From contig CATIRS010000026.1 of assembly GCA_949529985.1 (NCBI GenBank), forward strand, positions 62,001 through 126,000: DNA of 64,000 nucleotides, given 5' to 3'. This document shows positions 8,137 to 19,400 of the stretch, in pieces. The notes below the pieces were generated by a model. The model searched no databases and was not told the DNA's origin. It saw only the letters and a list, made by a program, of their open reading frames with translations. Position 1 is the first letter of the stretch. Every line of letters begins with the position of its first letter. Position numbers and translations under genes: made by a program. The stretch comes from Owenweeksia sp. TMED14. Lineage in GTDB: Bacteria; Bacteroidota; Bacteroidia; Flavobacteriales; Schleiferiaceae.

Positions 8137-9699
8137 ATGAAGACTTTAAAATTAATCGGTTTTGCCTTTTTGGCTTCAGTGTTATCAGGTTCATGTTCGA
8201 ATGATCTGAATTTGACTCCTCGCTATGGTCTAAATGCGGATGCTGTTTATTCGGATCCAGGAAATTATATTAATGTTTTAGCAAAATTATATGCGGGATT
8301 AGCTATTTCAGGAAATAAAGGCCCAGCGGGGATGCCCGATATAGGAGGTATTGATGAAGGGTTTTCTCAATATGTGAGAGTGCTTTGGAATCTTCAAGAA
8401 CTTCCTACGGATGAGGAAGTATGCGGCTGGAATGACCCTGGAATTCCTGAGTTAAATTCTATGACTTGGAATGATAATAGTTCTTTTGTTTCTGCCATGT
8501 ATTACCGAATATATTATCAGATTACGTTGGCAAATGAATTTCTCCGATATACCGACTCTAAGTGGATGGAGGACCATTCATTTAGTGATCAAGAAAAAAA
8601 TGTGATTACAGAGATGGCTGCTGAAGCGAGATTTTTACGGGCTTTGAGCTATTATCACGCTTTAGATTTATTTGGAAATGTGCCTTTTATTGATGAAACA
8701 GACAACCCGGGATTATTTTTCCCAGAGCAAATAATGAGAAAGGATTTATATAATTGGATTCTAACAGAGTTAAATAGTATTGAGCCATTATTAAAATCGG
8801 CGCTAACAGTAGCTTATGGAAGGGCAGATAAAGGCGCATTATTAGCATTGAGATCAAAATTATATCTAAATTCAGAGGTTTATACAGGTCAACCGAACTA
8901 TGAAGATTGCATGACGGATTGTGCCTCTTTGATCGCTTTAGGTTATTCATTGGAACCTAATTATGCTTATAACTTCAATGCAGATAATCATCTTTCACCA
9001 GAATTTATTTTCGCCGTTAACTTTGATGGTAATCATACCAGGACATATGGAGGAACAACATTTTTACTTCATTCTCATTTGGGAGGTTCTATGGATATTA
9101 GTTCTTTTGGCACAACATCAGGTTGGCAAGGCAATCGTGCGACTAAGGCGTGGTTTGATAAATTCTCTGACACTATAGACACCCGTCGTATGGTACACCT
9201 TGATGGTCAGGAAGACACGATCACTACAATCGGTTCCTTTACTGAAGGTATTGCAATTACAAAATGGAATAATACGAACCGCGATAGTTCAGCAGGGTCA
9301 GAGCCCGTCACTTTTGTCGATATTGATTTTCCTATGTTTCGGCTCGCGGATATCTATTTAATGTACGCGGAATGTGCTGTCCGCAAAGGACAAAACCTTT
9401 CTTCGGGTGTTGGCTACTTTAATATGGTTCGTGAAAGAGCATATGGCAATAGCTCTATGAATGTTTCGACATTGAGTTTACCAGAAATTATTGATGAGAG
9501 GGCAAGAGAATTATATGGAGAAGGGCACAGAAGATCAGATCTTATTAGATTTGGACAATTCACTGGAGGAGATTATCTATGGCCTTTTAAAGGGAATGAG
9601 CAATTTGGAATCTCAACAAGTTCACATTATAATTTATATCCAATACCCTCTTCGGATGTTCTTTCAAACCAAAACCTGGTACAAAACCCAGGCTATTAA
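8137..9699 (+). CDS. SusD/RagB-family starch/oligosaccharide-binding lipoprotein
   Basis: This 520-residue surface lipoprotein forms the lid of the SusC barrel and captures the glycan. The N-terminus is a lipoprotein signal with Cys20 (VLSGSC). The family features are AEARFLRALSYYHALDLFGNVPF at about residues 160-185, the TPR-like helices, MFRLADIYLMYAECAVRKGQ near 400, and the C-terminal block IIDERARELYGEGHRRSDLIRFGQF followed by NLYPIPSSDVLSNQNLVQNPGY. Length is normal. It is translated right after susC, 10 nt downstream, and is followed at 28 nt by a T9SS-exported protein. Substrate specificity is inferred from the adjacent GH13 enzyme. Confidence 0.93.
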   Translation: MKTLKLIGFAFLASVLSGSCSNDLNLTPRYGLNADAVYSDPGNYINVLAKLYAGLAISGNKGPAGMPDIGGIDEGFSQYVRVLWNLQELPTDEEVCGWNDPGIPELNSMTWNDNSSFVSAMYYRIYYQITLANEFLRYTDSKWMEDHSFSDQEKNVITEMAAEARFLRALSYYHALDLFGNVPFIDETDNPGLFFPEQIMRKDLYNWILTELNSIEPLLKSALTVAYGRADKGALLALRSKLYLNSEVYTGQPNYEDCMTDCASLIALGYSLEPNYAYNFNADNHLSPEFIFAVNFDGNHTRTYGGTTFLLHSHLGGSMDISSFGTTSGWQGNRATKAWFDKFSDTIDTRRMVHLDGQEDTITTIGSFTEGIAITKWNNTNRDSSAGSEPVTFVDIDFPMFRLADIYLMYAECAVRKGQNLSSGVGYFNMVRERAYGNSSMNVSTLSLPEIIDERARELYGEGHRRSDLIRFGQFTGGDYLWPFKGNEQFGISTSSHYNLYPIPSSDVLSNQNLVQNPGY

Positions 9700-9727
9700 A
9701 TCAATTCTAATTAATTAAATCAACACC

Positions 9728-10507
9728 ATGAAAAAAATCTTTACACTAGCATTGGCATTCATGATCTCAACGATGGCTTATGGCCAAGTAGATGTCGTGT
9801 ATCATGTCGATGTAGCAGATTATGTTGCCTCTGGAAATACGATTGCGGCAAATGGAATTCGTGTCGGCGGTAATTTTGCTACTCAAGGAGCTACTAATGG
9901 ATCTAACGCTATGTTAGATTGGAATCCCACGGACTCAAATTCTGCAATGACTGACCTTGGCTCAGACGTTTGGCAGATTACAGTAACTTATCCTTCTACA
10001 TCAATCGGTGTTACACAACTTTACAAGTTTGTTAATGGAGACTGGGGAACTAATGAAGGAACGGATACATTGACATCTACGATTGCAAGTGATAATTGTG
10101 GTATTGATGATGGGGCAGGTAATATCAACAGGGAACTTGTAATTCCCTCGGTAAATGGAACAATTTTGAAGTATTGCTGGGATGCTTGCTATCAGTGTGA
10201 TGGATCAGGTGCATCAGTAACAATTAATGAGATTTCTAGTCCCGGAATTTCTGTATATCCAAACCCTTCAAATGGCCCTGTATTTATAGATTTTTATGCG
10301 AACAGCGAGACCCTAGCGAAGATTAATGTTTATAATGTTTTAGGTCAACAATTAAATAGCTTTGATCACGATGCTAGTGCCGGCAACAATTCAATAACTT
10401 GGGACCCAAGTGCTTTAAATGGTAGAAACTTGTCAAATGGAACCTATCTAATTGAAGTACTAGTAAATGACGAAAGGTTTATTCAGCGGATAGCCATAAG
10501 TCTTTAA
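9728..10507 (+). CDS. T9SS-exported small protein, candidate starch-binding component
   Basis: This is a 259-residue secreted protein. It has a signal peptide (1-20, ending MAYGQ) and an all-beta middle (about 21-165) containing WQITVTYPSTSIGVTQLYKFVNGDWG, which resembles the strands of CBM20/CBM48- or SusE-like starch-binding modules. A Cys cluster follows (DNCG, YCWDACYQCDG). The C-terminal 80 residues are a typical type A T9SS sorting domain (ISVYPNPSNGPVFIDF, then NVLGQQL and NGTYLIEV). No catalytic motif is visible. It lies between susD and the GH13 gene, where sus loci usually carry SusE/SusF lipoproteins, so a glycan-capture role is likely but inferred. A perfect palindromic terminator follows. 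Confidence 0.75.
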   Translation: MKKIFTLALAFMISTMAYGQVDVVYHVDVADYVASGNTIAANGIRVGGNFATQGATNGSNAMLDWNPTDSNSAMTDLGSDVWQITVTYPSTSIGVTQLYKFVNGDWGTNEGTDTLTSTIASDNCGIDDGAGNINRELVIPSVNGTILKYCWDACYQCDGSGASVTINEISSPGISVYPNPSNGPVFIDFYANSETLAKINVYNVLGQQLNSFDHDASAGNNSITWDPSALNGRNLSNGTYLIEVLVNDERFIQRIAISL

Positions 10508-10525
10508 AACAAACCTACATATCTT

Positions 10526-10551
10526 TAAAGGCCGGACATGTCCGGCCTTTA
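10526..10551 (+). terminator. Perfect 26-nt palindrome, intrinsic terminator
   Basis: The two 13-nt halves (TAAAGGCCGGACA and its complement) form a perfect, GC-rich dyad in an AT-rich context, 19 nt after the stop of the T9SS protein gene. The flanking T-tract is only CCTTTA on the 3' side. It would end or attenuate the susCD transcript before the GH13 gene. Confidence 0.6.
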
Positions 10552-10595
10552 CTGATTTAAATTGGTTATTCGGAAGAAATAAAAATATGAATTAA

Positions 10596-12503
10596 ATGAA
10601 ATATTGTAGTTGCTTAATTGTTGGAATGCTGACATTTTCCTCATGGGCTATTAGTCCAGAAGAAATTAGAATTGATCCACCGCACTGGTGGGCAGGGCTG
10701 CATGTAGAATCTCTTGAACTATTGGTGGAGATGAATCTCGGGCTTAATGAGGAGTTTAAAATTACTGACGTAAAAGGCGATAAAATTACATTGCTAAGTG
10801 ATGTAGAAGCACAGAATAGAGATTACCATTATGTAACCATTAGTATTGACTCAACAGCGGCTGCACAGAATATTTATATCAAAGGATGGCTTTATAAAGG
10901 GGGTCAAAAATTTCCAATTTCTAAGCTCTATAAATTTAAAGAGAGGGAATCCGAATCGCATAACTATATGGGTTTGAATGAACGAGATTTAATCTATTTG
11001 GTCACCCCTGACAGATTTGCAAATGGCGACTCTAAGAACGACGTCATTAATGATCTAAGAGAACATCATGTTAATTCCTCTGAAGGGTTTTCTCGTCATG
11101 GAGGAGATATTCAAGGATTAACCAGTCAGTTAGATTATATAAAAACACTTGGAGTTACTGCTGTTTGGACGATGCCTTTATTAATTAATGATATGCCTGA
11201 ATACTCGTATCATGGCTATGCAATTACAGATCATTATCAAGTTGATCCGCGTTTTGGAGGGATAAAAGCTTACAAAGAATATTCTCGTCAACTACATGAA
11301 AGAGATATGAAGCTTGTTATGGATATTATTCCCAACCATATGGGAACATTTAACCGTTTATTTCAGAATCCGCCAGATTCAAATTGGATAAATGCATGGC
11401 CCCTAGAAGGAAAAATCGACGAGAAAGGACAAGTAGCAGGCGCGACAATAACGAATCATCGTTATGCTACTTTATATGATCCGTATGCTGCGCCAAGTGA
11501 TAAGAAACAATTTTCGGATGGATGGTTTGTTCCATCAATGGTAGATCTGAATCAGAAAAATCCTGAATGCGCAAAATACTTAACTCAAAATAGTATTTGG
11601 TGGATTGAAGAGTTGGGGGTTGACGCTTTTCGCGTGGATACATGGGTATATCCCGATCAGGACTTTTTAGATCATTGGTCAAAAGAAATACATATGGTAT
11701 TTCCGGATTTTTTTATTTTTAGTGAATCCTGGGTTCATAATGAGCATTCACAAGCTTATTTTTCTAATCGACACTCATCACTGGACGGAGTTGCAGATTT
11801 TAACATGTATGAGGCTTGGAAGGATGCCTTAGAGAACCCCACGTCATGGAATAGTGGATTGAATAGCCTTTACATGAACATTGCTTCAGACTATCAATAT
11901 AGTTCTCCATATAAGTTCATCACGTTTTTAGACAATCATGATGCTGGACGTTTTTTTGCGAAAATAAATCAGGATTTTGATCTCTTTAAAATGGGAATAG
12001 TGATGCTTTACAGCACCAGGGGAATACCATGTCTTTATTATGGTACCGAAATCCTTCTAAGCGGTCTAGATGATCACGGTGAAATCCGTGAAGACATGCC
12101 TGGTGGATGGAGTGATAGACGAGACAAGCGAAATGTTTTCAAAGAAACGGCTTTGAGTGAATTGGAAAAGAAAGCTCTTTTTTTCGTTCGTAAAATGGCT
12201 CAGATTAGAAGTTCTTACAAGGTTATCGGTACGGGTTTATTTCGTCATTGGGCACCTGATGATGATATTTATTCTTACTGCTGGTATAATGAGAACGATA
12301 TTTTATTTGTTCTTGCTAACAGAAGTAAAAAGACTCAATCATTTGATTTAAAGCGACTCACGGAGTTAACTTTCAAAGAAGGAAGGGTTGTTTTAGATTC
12401 AAAAGATGTCAATAATGAATCTGAGGAATGGGATATTATATCAAATACTGAAGAAATATCAATGCCCCCAAATGGAGTTAAGATTCTTTATCTGAAACGT
12501 TAA
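10596..12503 (+). CDS. GH13 alpha-amylase family enzyme, cyclomaltodextrinase/neopullulanase type (SusA-like)
   Basis: This is a 635-residue exported glycoside hydrolase predicted to cut maltodextrins or cyclodextrins in the periplasm. After a short signal peptide (1-19) comes the cyclomaltodextrinase N-terminal beta domain (DPPHWWAGLHVESLELLV). The catalytic barrel carries the GH13 regions: DIIPNH (region I), GVDAFRVDTW with nucleophile Asp348, FSESW with acid/base Glu377, and FLDNHD with Asp449. The C-terminal about 80 residues are the small maltogenic-type beta domain (DILFVLANRSKKTQSFDL). It follows the SusC/SusD genes in the same orientation, separated by a palindromic terminator, so it may be read through or have its own promoter. 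Exact specificity (pullulan, cyclodextrin, maltodextrin) is not determinable here. Confidence 0.92.
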   Translation: MKYCSCLIVGMLTFSSWAISPEEIRIDPPHWWAGLHVESLELLVEMNLGLNEEFKITDVKGDKITLLSDVEAQNRDYHYVTISIDSTAAAQNIYIKGWLYKGGQKFPISKLYKFKERESESHNYMGLNERDLIYLVTPDRFANGDSKNDVINDLREHHVNSSEGFSRHGGDIQGLTSQLDYIKTLGVTAVWTMPLLINDMPEYSYHGYAITDHYQVDPRFGGIKAYKEYSRQLHERDMKLVMDIIPNHMGTFNRLFQNPPDSNWINAWPLEGKIDEKGQVAGATITNHRYATLYDPYAAPSDKKQFSDGWFVPSMVDLNQKNPECAKYLTQNSIWWIEELGVDAFRVDTWVYPDQDFLDHWSKEIHMVFPDFFIFSESWVHNEHSQAYFSNRHSSLDGVADFNMYEAWKDALENPTSWNSGLNSLYMNIASDYQYSSPYKFITFLDNHDAGRFFAKINQDFDLFKMGIVMLYSTRGIPCLYYGTEILLSGLDDHGEIREDMPGGWSDRRDKRNVFKETALSELEKKALFFVRKMAQIRSSYKVIGTGLFRHWAPDDDIYSYCWYNENDILFVLANRSKKTQSFDLKRLTELTFKEGRVVLDSKDVNNESEEWDIISNTEEISMPPNGVKILYLKR

Positions 12504-12532
12504 TAATCTCATAGCCAAGAGTAAGAGCATCG

Positions 12533-12540
12533 TATATTTG
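12533..12540 (+). promoter_or_regulatory. -7 element of the suf operon
   Basis: TATATTTG is an exact TAnnTTTG match, 24 nt upstream of the sufA ATG at 12565. No TTTG -33 element is evident at canonical distance. Confidence 0.5.
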
Positions 12541-12564
12541 TGTTTAATATTGAATTCATCATAA

Positions 12565-12894
12565 ATGATTAATGTTTCTACTGAAGCTGCAAAAAAAGTA
12601 ACATCTCTTATGAAGGATGATGGGAAAAGCACTGTTTCATCATTTGTTCGTGTGGGAGTAAAAAGCGGTGGCTGTTCAGGTCTGAGTTATGCTATGGATT
12701 TTGTTGATCGACCCGAAGATGGAGACCAGTTATTTCAAGAAAATGGAATTAAGGTTTTAGTTGAGAAGAAAAGCTTGCTGTACCTCTTAGGAACCACATT
12801 AGAGTACAGTGGAGGCTTAAATGGAAAAGGATTTGCCTTTAACAATCCGAATGCTTCTCGAACATGCGGATGCGGTGAAAGTTTTTCGCTATGA
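12565..12894 (+). CDS. sufA: HesB/IscA/SufA-type iron-sulfur assembly protein
   Basis: This 109-residue A-type carrier accepts Fe-S clusters from SufBCD and passes them to apoproteins. The three conserved cysteines are Cys37 (SGGCSGLSY) and Cys101/Cys103 (RTCGCGESF), matching the family C-x(n)-C-G-C pattern. Length is typical. It opens the suf operon and its stop overlaps the sufB ATG by 4 bp (12891-12894). The gene could be labelled erpA or iscA by homology alone; the operon position favours sufA. Confidence 0.9.
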   Translation: MINVSTEAAKKVTSLMKDDGKSTVSSFVRVGVKSGGCSGLSYAMDFVDRPEDGDQLFQENGIKVLVEKKSLLYLLGTTLEYSGGLNGKGFAFNNPNASRTCGCGESFSL

Positions 12895-14330
12895 GTGATA
12901 ATGATAAAATAATTGATGAGGTAACATCAAGTGAATACAAGTATGGATTTTCTACAGAAATCGATGCTGATACTTTGCCCCCTGGATTAGATGAAGATAC
13001 TATCCGGCTCATATCTTTAAAAAAGAATGAACCACAATGGATGACAGATTGGCGGTTAGATGCATTTCAAGTTTGGAAAAAAATGGATGAGCCAGAATGG
13101 GCTAATGTTCACTACAAAAAGCCTGATTTTCAAGCAATATCATATTATTCAGCTGCAAAAAAAAGAAATATTGAAAGTCTTGATGAGGTTGATCCAGAGT
13201 TGCTAAAAACCTTTGAAAAATTAGGGATAAGCCTGGATGAGCAAAAAAGACTATCTGGAGTTGCCATGGACATTGTAGTAGATTCTGTCAGTGTATCTAC
13301 AACATTTAAGAAAACATTAAAAGAAAAAGGAATAATCTTCTGCTCGATGAGTGAGGCTATTCAGGATTATCCAGAATTAGTTAAAAAATATATCGGTACT
13401 GTAATTCCTAAATCAGATAATTTTTATGCGGCACTCAATAGTGCGGTATTTACAGATGGTTCGTTCTGTTACATACCTAAAGGTGTAAGATGCCCCATGG
13501 AATTGAGCACATATTTTCGAATAAATGAGGCTGGAACTGGTCAATTTGAGCGCACTTTATTAATAGCAGATCAGAACAGCTATGTTAGCTACCTAGAAGG
13601 TTGTACTGCTCCTCAGCGTGATGAAAATCAGTTACATGCAGCAGTTGTTGAACTAGTAGCTTTAGATAATTCTGAGATCAAATACTCAACAGTTCAAAAT
13701 TGGTTTCCCGGTGATTCTAACGGGAAAGGGGGAATATTTAACTTTGTAACGAAGAGAGGTATCTGCGAAACAAGTGCAAAGATTTCATGGACCCAAGTGG
13801 AAACTGGATCTGCTGTAACATGGAAATATCCAAGTTGCATTTTAAAAGGCGATAATAGTATCGGTGAATTTTATTCAGTAGCGTTGACAAATAATTTTCA
13901 ACAGGCTGATACCGGTACAAAAATGTTGCACTTAGGACGTAACACAAAAAGTACAATTATAAGCAAAGGGATAAGTGCTGGTAACAGTCATAACAGTTAT
14001 CGAGGGTTGGTTAGAATGAGCCCCCGGGCTTTAAATGCACGAAACTTTTCCCAGTGTGACTCTCTTTTAATGGGTGATAAATGCGGAGCTCATACGTTTC
14101 CATATATTGAAGTTAAGAATCCGACAGCAAAAATGGAGCACGAAGCAACAACGTCAAAAATAGGCGAAGATCAAATTTTTTATTGCCAACAAAGGGGTCT
14201 CAGTACTGAAGCAGCAATTGCGCTGATAGTAAATGGATACTGTAAAGATGTATTGAACCAGCTGCCTATGGAATTTGCCGTGGAAGCTCAAAAATTGTTG
14301 GCCATTAGCCTTGAAGGCTCTGTGGGGTAA
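12891..14330 (+). CDS. sufB: SufB, Fe-S cluster scaffold protein
   Basis: This is the 479-residue SufB subunit of the SufBC2D scaffold that assembles Fe-S clusters in the cytosol. Hallmarks include [58 protein letters not shown], the [12 protein letters not shown] block, and the C-terminal [49 protein letters not shown], with the Cys and Glu residues used for cluster formation. Length is standard. It overlaps sufA by 4 bp and is followed by sufC at 14 nt, so the three are co-transcribed. Confidence 0.97.
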   Translation: MSDNDKIIDEVTSSEYKYGFSTEIDADTLPPGLDEDTIRLISLKKNEPQWMTDWRLDAFQVWKKMDEPEWANVHYKKPDFQAISYYSAAKKRNIESLDEVDPELLKTFEKLGISLDEQKRLSGVAMDIVVDSVSVSTTFKKTLKEKGIIFCSMSEAIQDYPELVKKYIGTVIPKSDNFYAALNSAVFTDGSFCYIPKGVRCPMELSTYFRINEAGTGQFERTLLIADQNSYVSYLEGCTAPQRDENQLHAAVVELVALDNSEIKYSTVQNWFPGDSNGKGGIFNFVTKRGICETSAKISWTQVETGSAVTWKYPSCILKGDNSIGEFYSVALTNNFQQADTGTKMLHLGRNTKSTIISKGISAGNSHNSYRGLVRMSPRALNARNFSQCDSLLMGDKCGAHTFPYIEVKNPTAKMEHEATTSKIGEDQIFYCQQRGLSTEAAIALIVNGYCKDVLNQLPMEFAVEAQKLLAISLEGSVG

Positions 14331-14344
14331 TTTTAAATAATATT

Positions 14345-15094
14345 ATGTTAGAAATAGTTAATCTTCATGCCAGCATTGATGACAATGTGATTCTTAATGG
14401 TATTAATTTAAAGGTAAACCTGGGAGAAGTACATGCAATAATGGGCCCTAATGGATCAGGAAAAAGCACATTATCAAATGTAATAGCTGGCCACGATGGA
14501 TACGACATTATAAGCGGAGACATTCTTTTTGATGGTGAAAGTGTTTTGGATTTTCCACCTGAAAAACGTGCTCACCTTGGTCTTTTCTTGAGTTTTCAAT
14601 ATCCAATTGAAATCCCTGGAGTTACAGTTTCTAACTTTATAAAAACGGCACTTAATGAAATCCGTAATGCAAGAGGCGAAGAGCCTTTAGCTGCCTCTCC
14701 TATGTTAAAAATGATGAGAGATAAAATGAAAGTTTTGGAGATGGATAAAGGGTTTTTGAGTCGATCGCTTAATGAAGGTTTTAGCGGTGGTGAGAAAAAG
14801 AGAAATGAAATTTTTCAAATGGCAATGTTAGAGCCTAAGATTGCCATTCTCGATGAAACTGATTCAGGTCTCGATATTGATGCACTTCGAATTGTTGCTA
14901 ATGGTGTCAATTCACTAAGAAGTAAGGAGAACACATTTATAATTATTACCCATTATCAAAGACTCTTAGATTATATCATTCCAGATTTCGTCCATGTCCT
15001 TTTTAATGGAAGAATTGTAAAGTCTGGAGGGAAAGAGTTGGCTCTCGAACTTGAGAAACGAGGATACGATTGGATTAAAAAGGAGCAGGAATGA
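14345..15094 (+). CDS. sufC: SufC, Fe-S assembly ATPase
   Basis: This 249-residue ABC-type ATPase drives the SufBCD complex. Walker A is GPNGSGKST, the signature region is [22 protein letters not shown] (the SufC-specific GGEKKRNE form), and Walker B is [17 protein letters not shown]. The family Q-loop block is [18 protein letters not shown]. Length is normal. The sufD ATG overlaps its stop (15091-15094), implying coupled translation of SufC and SufD. Confidence 0.97.
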   Translation: MLEIVNLHASIDDNVILNGINLKVNLGEVHAIMGPNGSGKSTLSNVIAGHDGYDIISGDILFDGESVLDFPPEKRAHLGLFLSFQYPIEIPGVTVSNFIKTALNEIRNARGEEPLAASPMLKMMRDKMKVLEMDKGFLSRSLNEGFSGGEKKRNEIFQMAMLEPKIAILDETDSGLDIDALRIVANGVNSLRSKENTFIIITHYQRLLDYIIPDFVHVLFNGRIVKSGGKELALELEKRGYDWIKKEQE

Positions 15095-16413
15095 AAGACC
15101 GCTTGTCTGCTTTTTATTGGTTACATGAAACACAATTCGCACAAATATCAAGTAATCTAATCACATCCCAGCGTAGGAAAGCAATCGACATATTTGAAAC
15201 TGAAGGGTTTCCAACAGTTCGAAATGAAGACTGGAAATACACTTCATTGAAGAAATTGATTGCTCCTAATTATGTTCTTCCGTCTCCATTTGCATCTTTT
15301 GACGAAGAGGAACAAGTCGAGTATAAGGATATAAAAAAATTTCTTGTTAACGATATTGACTGCTATCAAGTTGTATTTATTAATGGGCGCTATTCATCGT
15401 GGCTTTCTCAAACAACACATAGTAAATATGATATTTGCACACTAGGGAGTGCCTGGAAAAAATACCCAAAAATTGTTGAAGAGAACTTTAACAAATTAAC
15501 AAAAGACGATGGCCCACTAGTTCAGTTGAATACGGCGTTAGCTTGGGAAGGTCTCTATGTGAATGTGCCGAAGAATATAGTTGTAGAGAAGCCGATTCAA
15601 GTTCTTTATTTTACTACGGGGAGTACTCCAGTATTTAATCAAACTAGGAGTTTAGTTATTTTAGCGGAAGGCTCCAGTGCAGAAATCATTGAACGGCATC
15701 ATTCGTTGACAAATCATGAAACATGGACAAATGCTGTTGATGAAATTCAAATTGGTTCTAATTCCAGCATTCATTGGGTTAAGCTACAGCATGATTCACC
15801 CCAAGCGTCCCTAACTCAACATAGCAAAATAAATCAAGAAAAAGATAGTAAAGCAATAGTTCATACTATATCAACTGGAGGTAAATTTATTCGGAATAAT
15901 TTAGATTTTTCATTGAGTGGTCCAGGAGCAGAAGCACATATGTTCGGTTTAACTTTAGGAAATGATCGTCAACTTGTAGATCACCACACTCGTGTTGATC
16001 ACATAGCTCCAAATTGCTCTAGCCATGAAACCTATAAAGGAATATATGATGATTACTCTAAAGGAGTATTTAATGGAAAAATTTATGTCCATACTGATGC
16101 TCAAAAAACAGCGGCATATCAGCAAAACAACAATTTAATTCTAAGTGAAAAGGCTTCAATAGATACTAAGCCACAACTCGAAATTTATGCTGATGATGTT
16201 AAATGCTCGCATGGCTGTACAGTTGGACAGTTAGACGAAGACGCATTATTTTATTTACGTGCTAGAGGAATTAGACTTAAAGAAGCTAAAGCTCTTTTAA
16301 TGTTGGCTTTTGCAAATGACGCTATTTCAGACATTCAACATCCCAGTTTGCGAGTAAAACTGAGTCAACTTATTGGACGTAAGTTAGGCGTTGATATGAG
16401 TACTGTTCTTTAG
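15091..16413 (+). CDS. sufD: SufD, Fe-S cluster assembly protein
   Basis: This 440-residue protein is the SufB paralogue of the SufBC2D complex. The N-terminal [17 protein letters not shown] motif is diagnostic of SufD. The C-terminal half shows the beta-helix region with [98 protein letters not shown], including the His and Cys near the SufB interface. It is the last gene of the operon here. sufS and sufE, which often follow in related genomes, are not in this window; the next gene is an unrelated membrane protein 76 nt later. Confidence 0.96.
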   Translation: MKDRLSAFYWLHETQFAQISSNLITSQRRKAIDIFETEGFPTVRNEDWKYTSLKKLIAPNYVLPSPFASFDEEEQVEYKDIKKFLVNDIDCYQVVFINGRYSSWLSQTTHSKYDICTLGSAWKKYPKIVEENFNKLTKDDGPLVQLNTALAWEGLYVNVPKNIVVEKPIQVLYFTTGSTPVFNQTRSLVILAEGSSAEIIERHHSLTNHETWTNAVDEIQIGSNSSIHWVKLQHDSPQASLTQHSKINQEKDSKAIVHTISTGGKFIRNNLDFSLSGPGAEAHMFGLTLGNDRQLVDHHTRVDHIAPNCSSHETYKGIYDDYSKGVFNGKIYVHTDAQKTAAYQQNNNLILSEKASIDTKPQLEIYADDVKCSHGCTVGQLDEDALFYLRARGIRLKEAKALLMLAFANDAISDIQHPSLRVKLSQLIGRKLGVDMSTVL

Positions 16414-16489
16414 CTTTTATCAGCATAATTTAGTCATTAAGATGCCAGTCATAATGCTATCTTAGCAATCCTATTTTAATTATAGCCAT

Positions 16490-19400
16490 ATGAATCTCTC
16501 TTTCAAACAAGTTAATTCCCTAATGGGTTGGGTCACTTTCTTAATTGCCCTTTTTACATATGTAAGTACGTTAGAACCTACAGTAAGCTTCTGGGATTGT
16601 GGTGAATATATTGCTACATCCGTAAAGCTTCAAGTAGGTCATCCTCCTGGAGCTCCTGTATTTCAATTAGTAGCGAATGTTTTATCACAATTAGCACTCG
16701 GTGATGTTACAAGACAAGCATTCTATGTGAACATGGTTTCGGGATTATCCAGTGCGTTTACAATTCCATTTCTTTTTTGGACCATAACGATGCTTGGCAG
16801 AAAACTATTTTCTTCAATAGAGTTATCTTTTGGTGAGAAAATTACATTATTAGGCTCAGGATTAGTAGGCTCATTAGCATTTACATTCAGCGACTCATTT
16901 TGGTTTTCAGCTGTTGAAGGAGAAGTTTATGCTATGTCTAGCTGTTTTACGGCAATTGCATTCTGGGCAGTCTTAAAATGGGAATCTGTCGCTGATACTG
17001 ATGAATATGCAAATAGATGGTTACTTCTCATCGCATACCTTACAGGTCTTTCTGTTGGAATTCATATTCTTGTCTTCCTAACGATACCCTCAGTGGTTAT
17101 GATTTACTTTTATAAAAAGTCCCCCGAGGTCAATTGGAAAAAGTGGATTATTGCTAATGCTGCTTCTGTTGGCATATTAGGATTGGTCTTTGCAATAATT
17201 ATCCCCTTCGTTTTATCTCTTTTTGGTTGGTTAGAAGTTACTGCTGTTAATGTCCTCAGCATGCCGAAAAATTCCGGATCACTTATTGCCATGCTTCTTA
17301 TTGGTAGTGTTATTTATTTTGGAATTATTTGGGCAAAAAAGAATAATCGTCCTTTGATTTCGCAAGGAATACATGCCTTAGTTTTCTTACTTATTGGATA
17401 TTCTAGCTTTGTTGTTTTAGCTGTCCGTTCCAATGCAAACACACCTATCGATGAGAATAACCCTGAAGATGCAAAGGCTCTTCTTTCATACTATAATAGA
17501 GACCAATATGGTGATTGGCCAATTCTCTTTGGTCAGAGTTTTAACAGTCAACTAGACAGTAAGAGGCCATACACTGATGGCCCTCCGGCTTATGGTTACA
17601 GTGATGAATCTGGTAAATATGAGATTACAAATAATGGAAAGGCATCTAAGCCTAACTATTCTAAAAATGACGTTGGATTCTTCCCGAGAATGTGGTCGGA
17701 TCAAGCCAATCATGTAGAAAATTATCAGAAATTAATGGGTGTAAAAGCCGCTGAAAAAATAAAATTCAAAGATCATTTTCGCTTTTTTATCGATTATCAG
17801 GTTGGTCAAATGTGGTTCCGATATTTTATGTGGAACTTTTCAGGGCGACAGAATGACGACCAGAATCGATATGAATTAACAAAAGGTAACTGGATAACTG
17901 GAATATCTTTTATCGATGAAATGCGACTTGGGCCACAGAGTAATCTACCTAAACATTTTTTAAATAACCCTTCGAGAAATGTCTATTTTGGATTGCCACT
18001 TATCTTGGGTTTAGCGGGATTGTATTTCCAAGCAAAACGAGATAAAAGGAACGCATGGGTTGTTACATTATTATTTCTTTTTACAGGTTTAGCTATTGTG
18101 GTCTACACAAACCATAAACCATTCGAGCCCAGGGAAAGAGATTATGCATTTGTCGGATCATTCTATGTTTTTGCAATTTGGATTGGTTTAGGTGTGATTG
18201 CGATTTATGAGTGGCTAGGCAAATACCGGAGCACGATATCAGCATCTGTTGTTACTCTTATAGCTTTGGCTATTCCCTCAATTATGGCAGCTCAGAATTG
18301 GGACGATCATGATCGGAGTGACCGCTATACAGCTCGTGAGATTGCAAAAATGTATTTAAATAGTTGTGATCGAAATGCTATTCTTTTCACAAATGGTGAT
18401 AATGACACTTTTCCATTATGGTACATTCAGGAAGTTGAGGGTTATAGGACAGATGTTAGAATTGTGAACCTGTCTTTATTGAATACAGATTGGTATATCG
18501 ACATGATGAAAAGAAAATTTTATGATGGAGAGGCCGTACCCTTCTCTTTAGAAAAAAAGGACTATGTTCAAGGCACTCGAGATGTTCTTTATTATCAGGA
18601 TTTGAAAATTGCTGGCCGCTGGTATGCTGAAGATTTCATTGATTATACTTTGCGTAATGACGATGGTGTTTTCTTTACGGCTTTCCCAAATACTCAAAGC
18701 CCAAAGAAGCTTCAATTTTTCCCAATGAAGAAATTTCGTATTCCAGTTGACAAGAATGCAGTAATGAAAAATGGAGTAGTTCCAGATGTAGATTCATTAA
18801 AAATTGTCGATTTCATTGACTGGAATTGGAATTCTAATGTAATCTCAAAGAGAGATCTAATGCTTATTGATCTAATTTCCAATAATGACTGGTCTCGCCC
18901 AATATATTTCTCAACAACGGTAGGAAGTTCCGCAAGTTCTTTCTTTTGGCTCCAAAAATATTTTCGTTTAGAGGGACTTGCTTATCGATTTGTCCCGATA
19001 ATAACCGAAGGATCAGGAAATCAATTTGATTTTGGATCTGTCAACGCAGATAAAATGATAGAATTGATGTACAACCCTCAAAATGAAGAGGGTAAATTCA
19101 ACTTCGGGAATATGGAAAAACCGAACGTCTTTTTAGATGAGACTAACCGTCGGTCTACTTTTAATTTACGTATCAATTATGGACGCCTAGCCTCAGAGCT
19201 ATCGCGGCAAGGTAGAAGCGAAGACGCAATAAAAGTCTTAGATTTTGCTATGGAGAAAATGCCTGTGACTAAATTAGGATATGATTATTTCTTTTTGAGT
19301 CTAATTGAAGGTTATTACCAAGCTGGTGACAAGGTTAAGGGGATGAGTTACATTATGGACTTTGCAAGAGTTATGGAAGATGAATTAAGATATTATTCCC

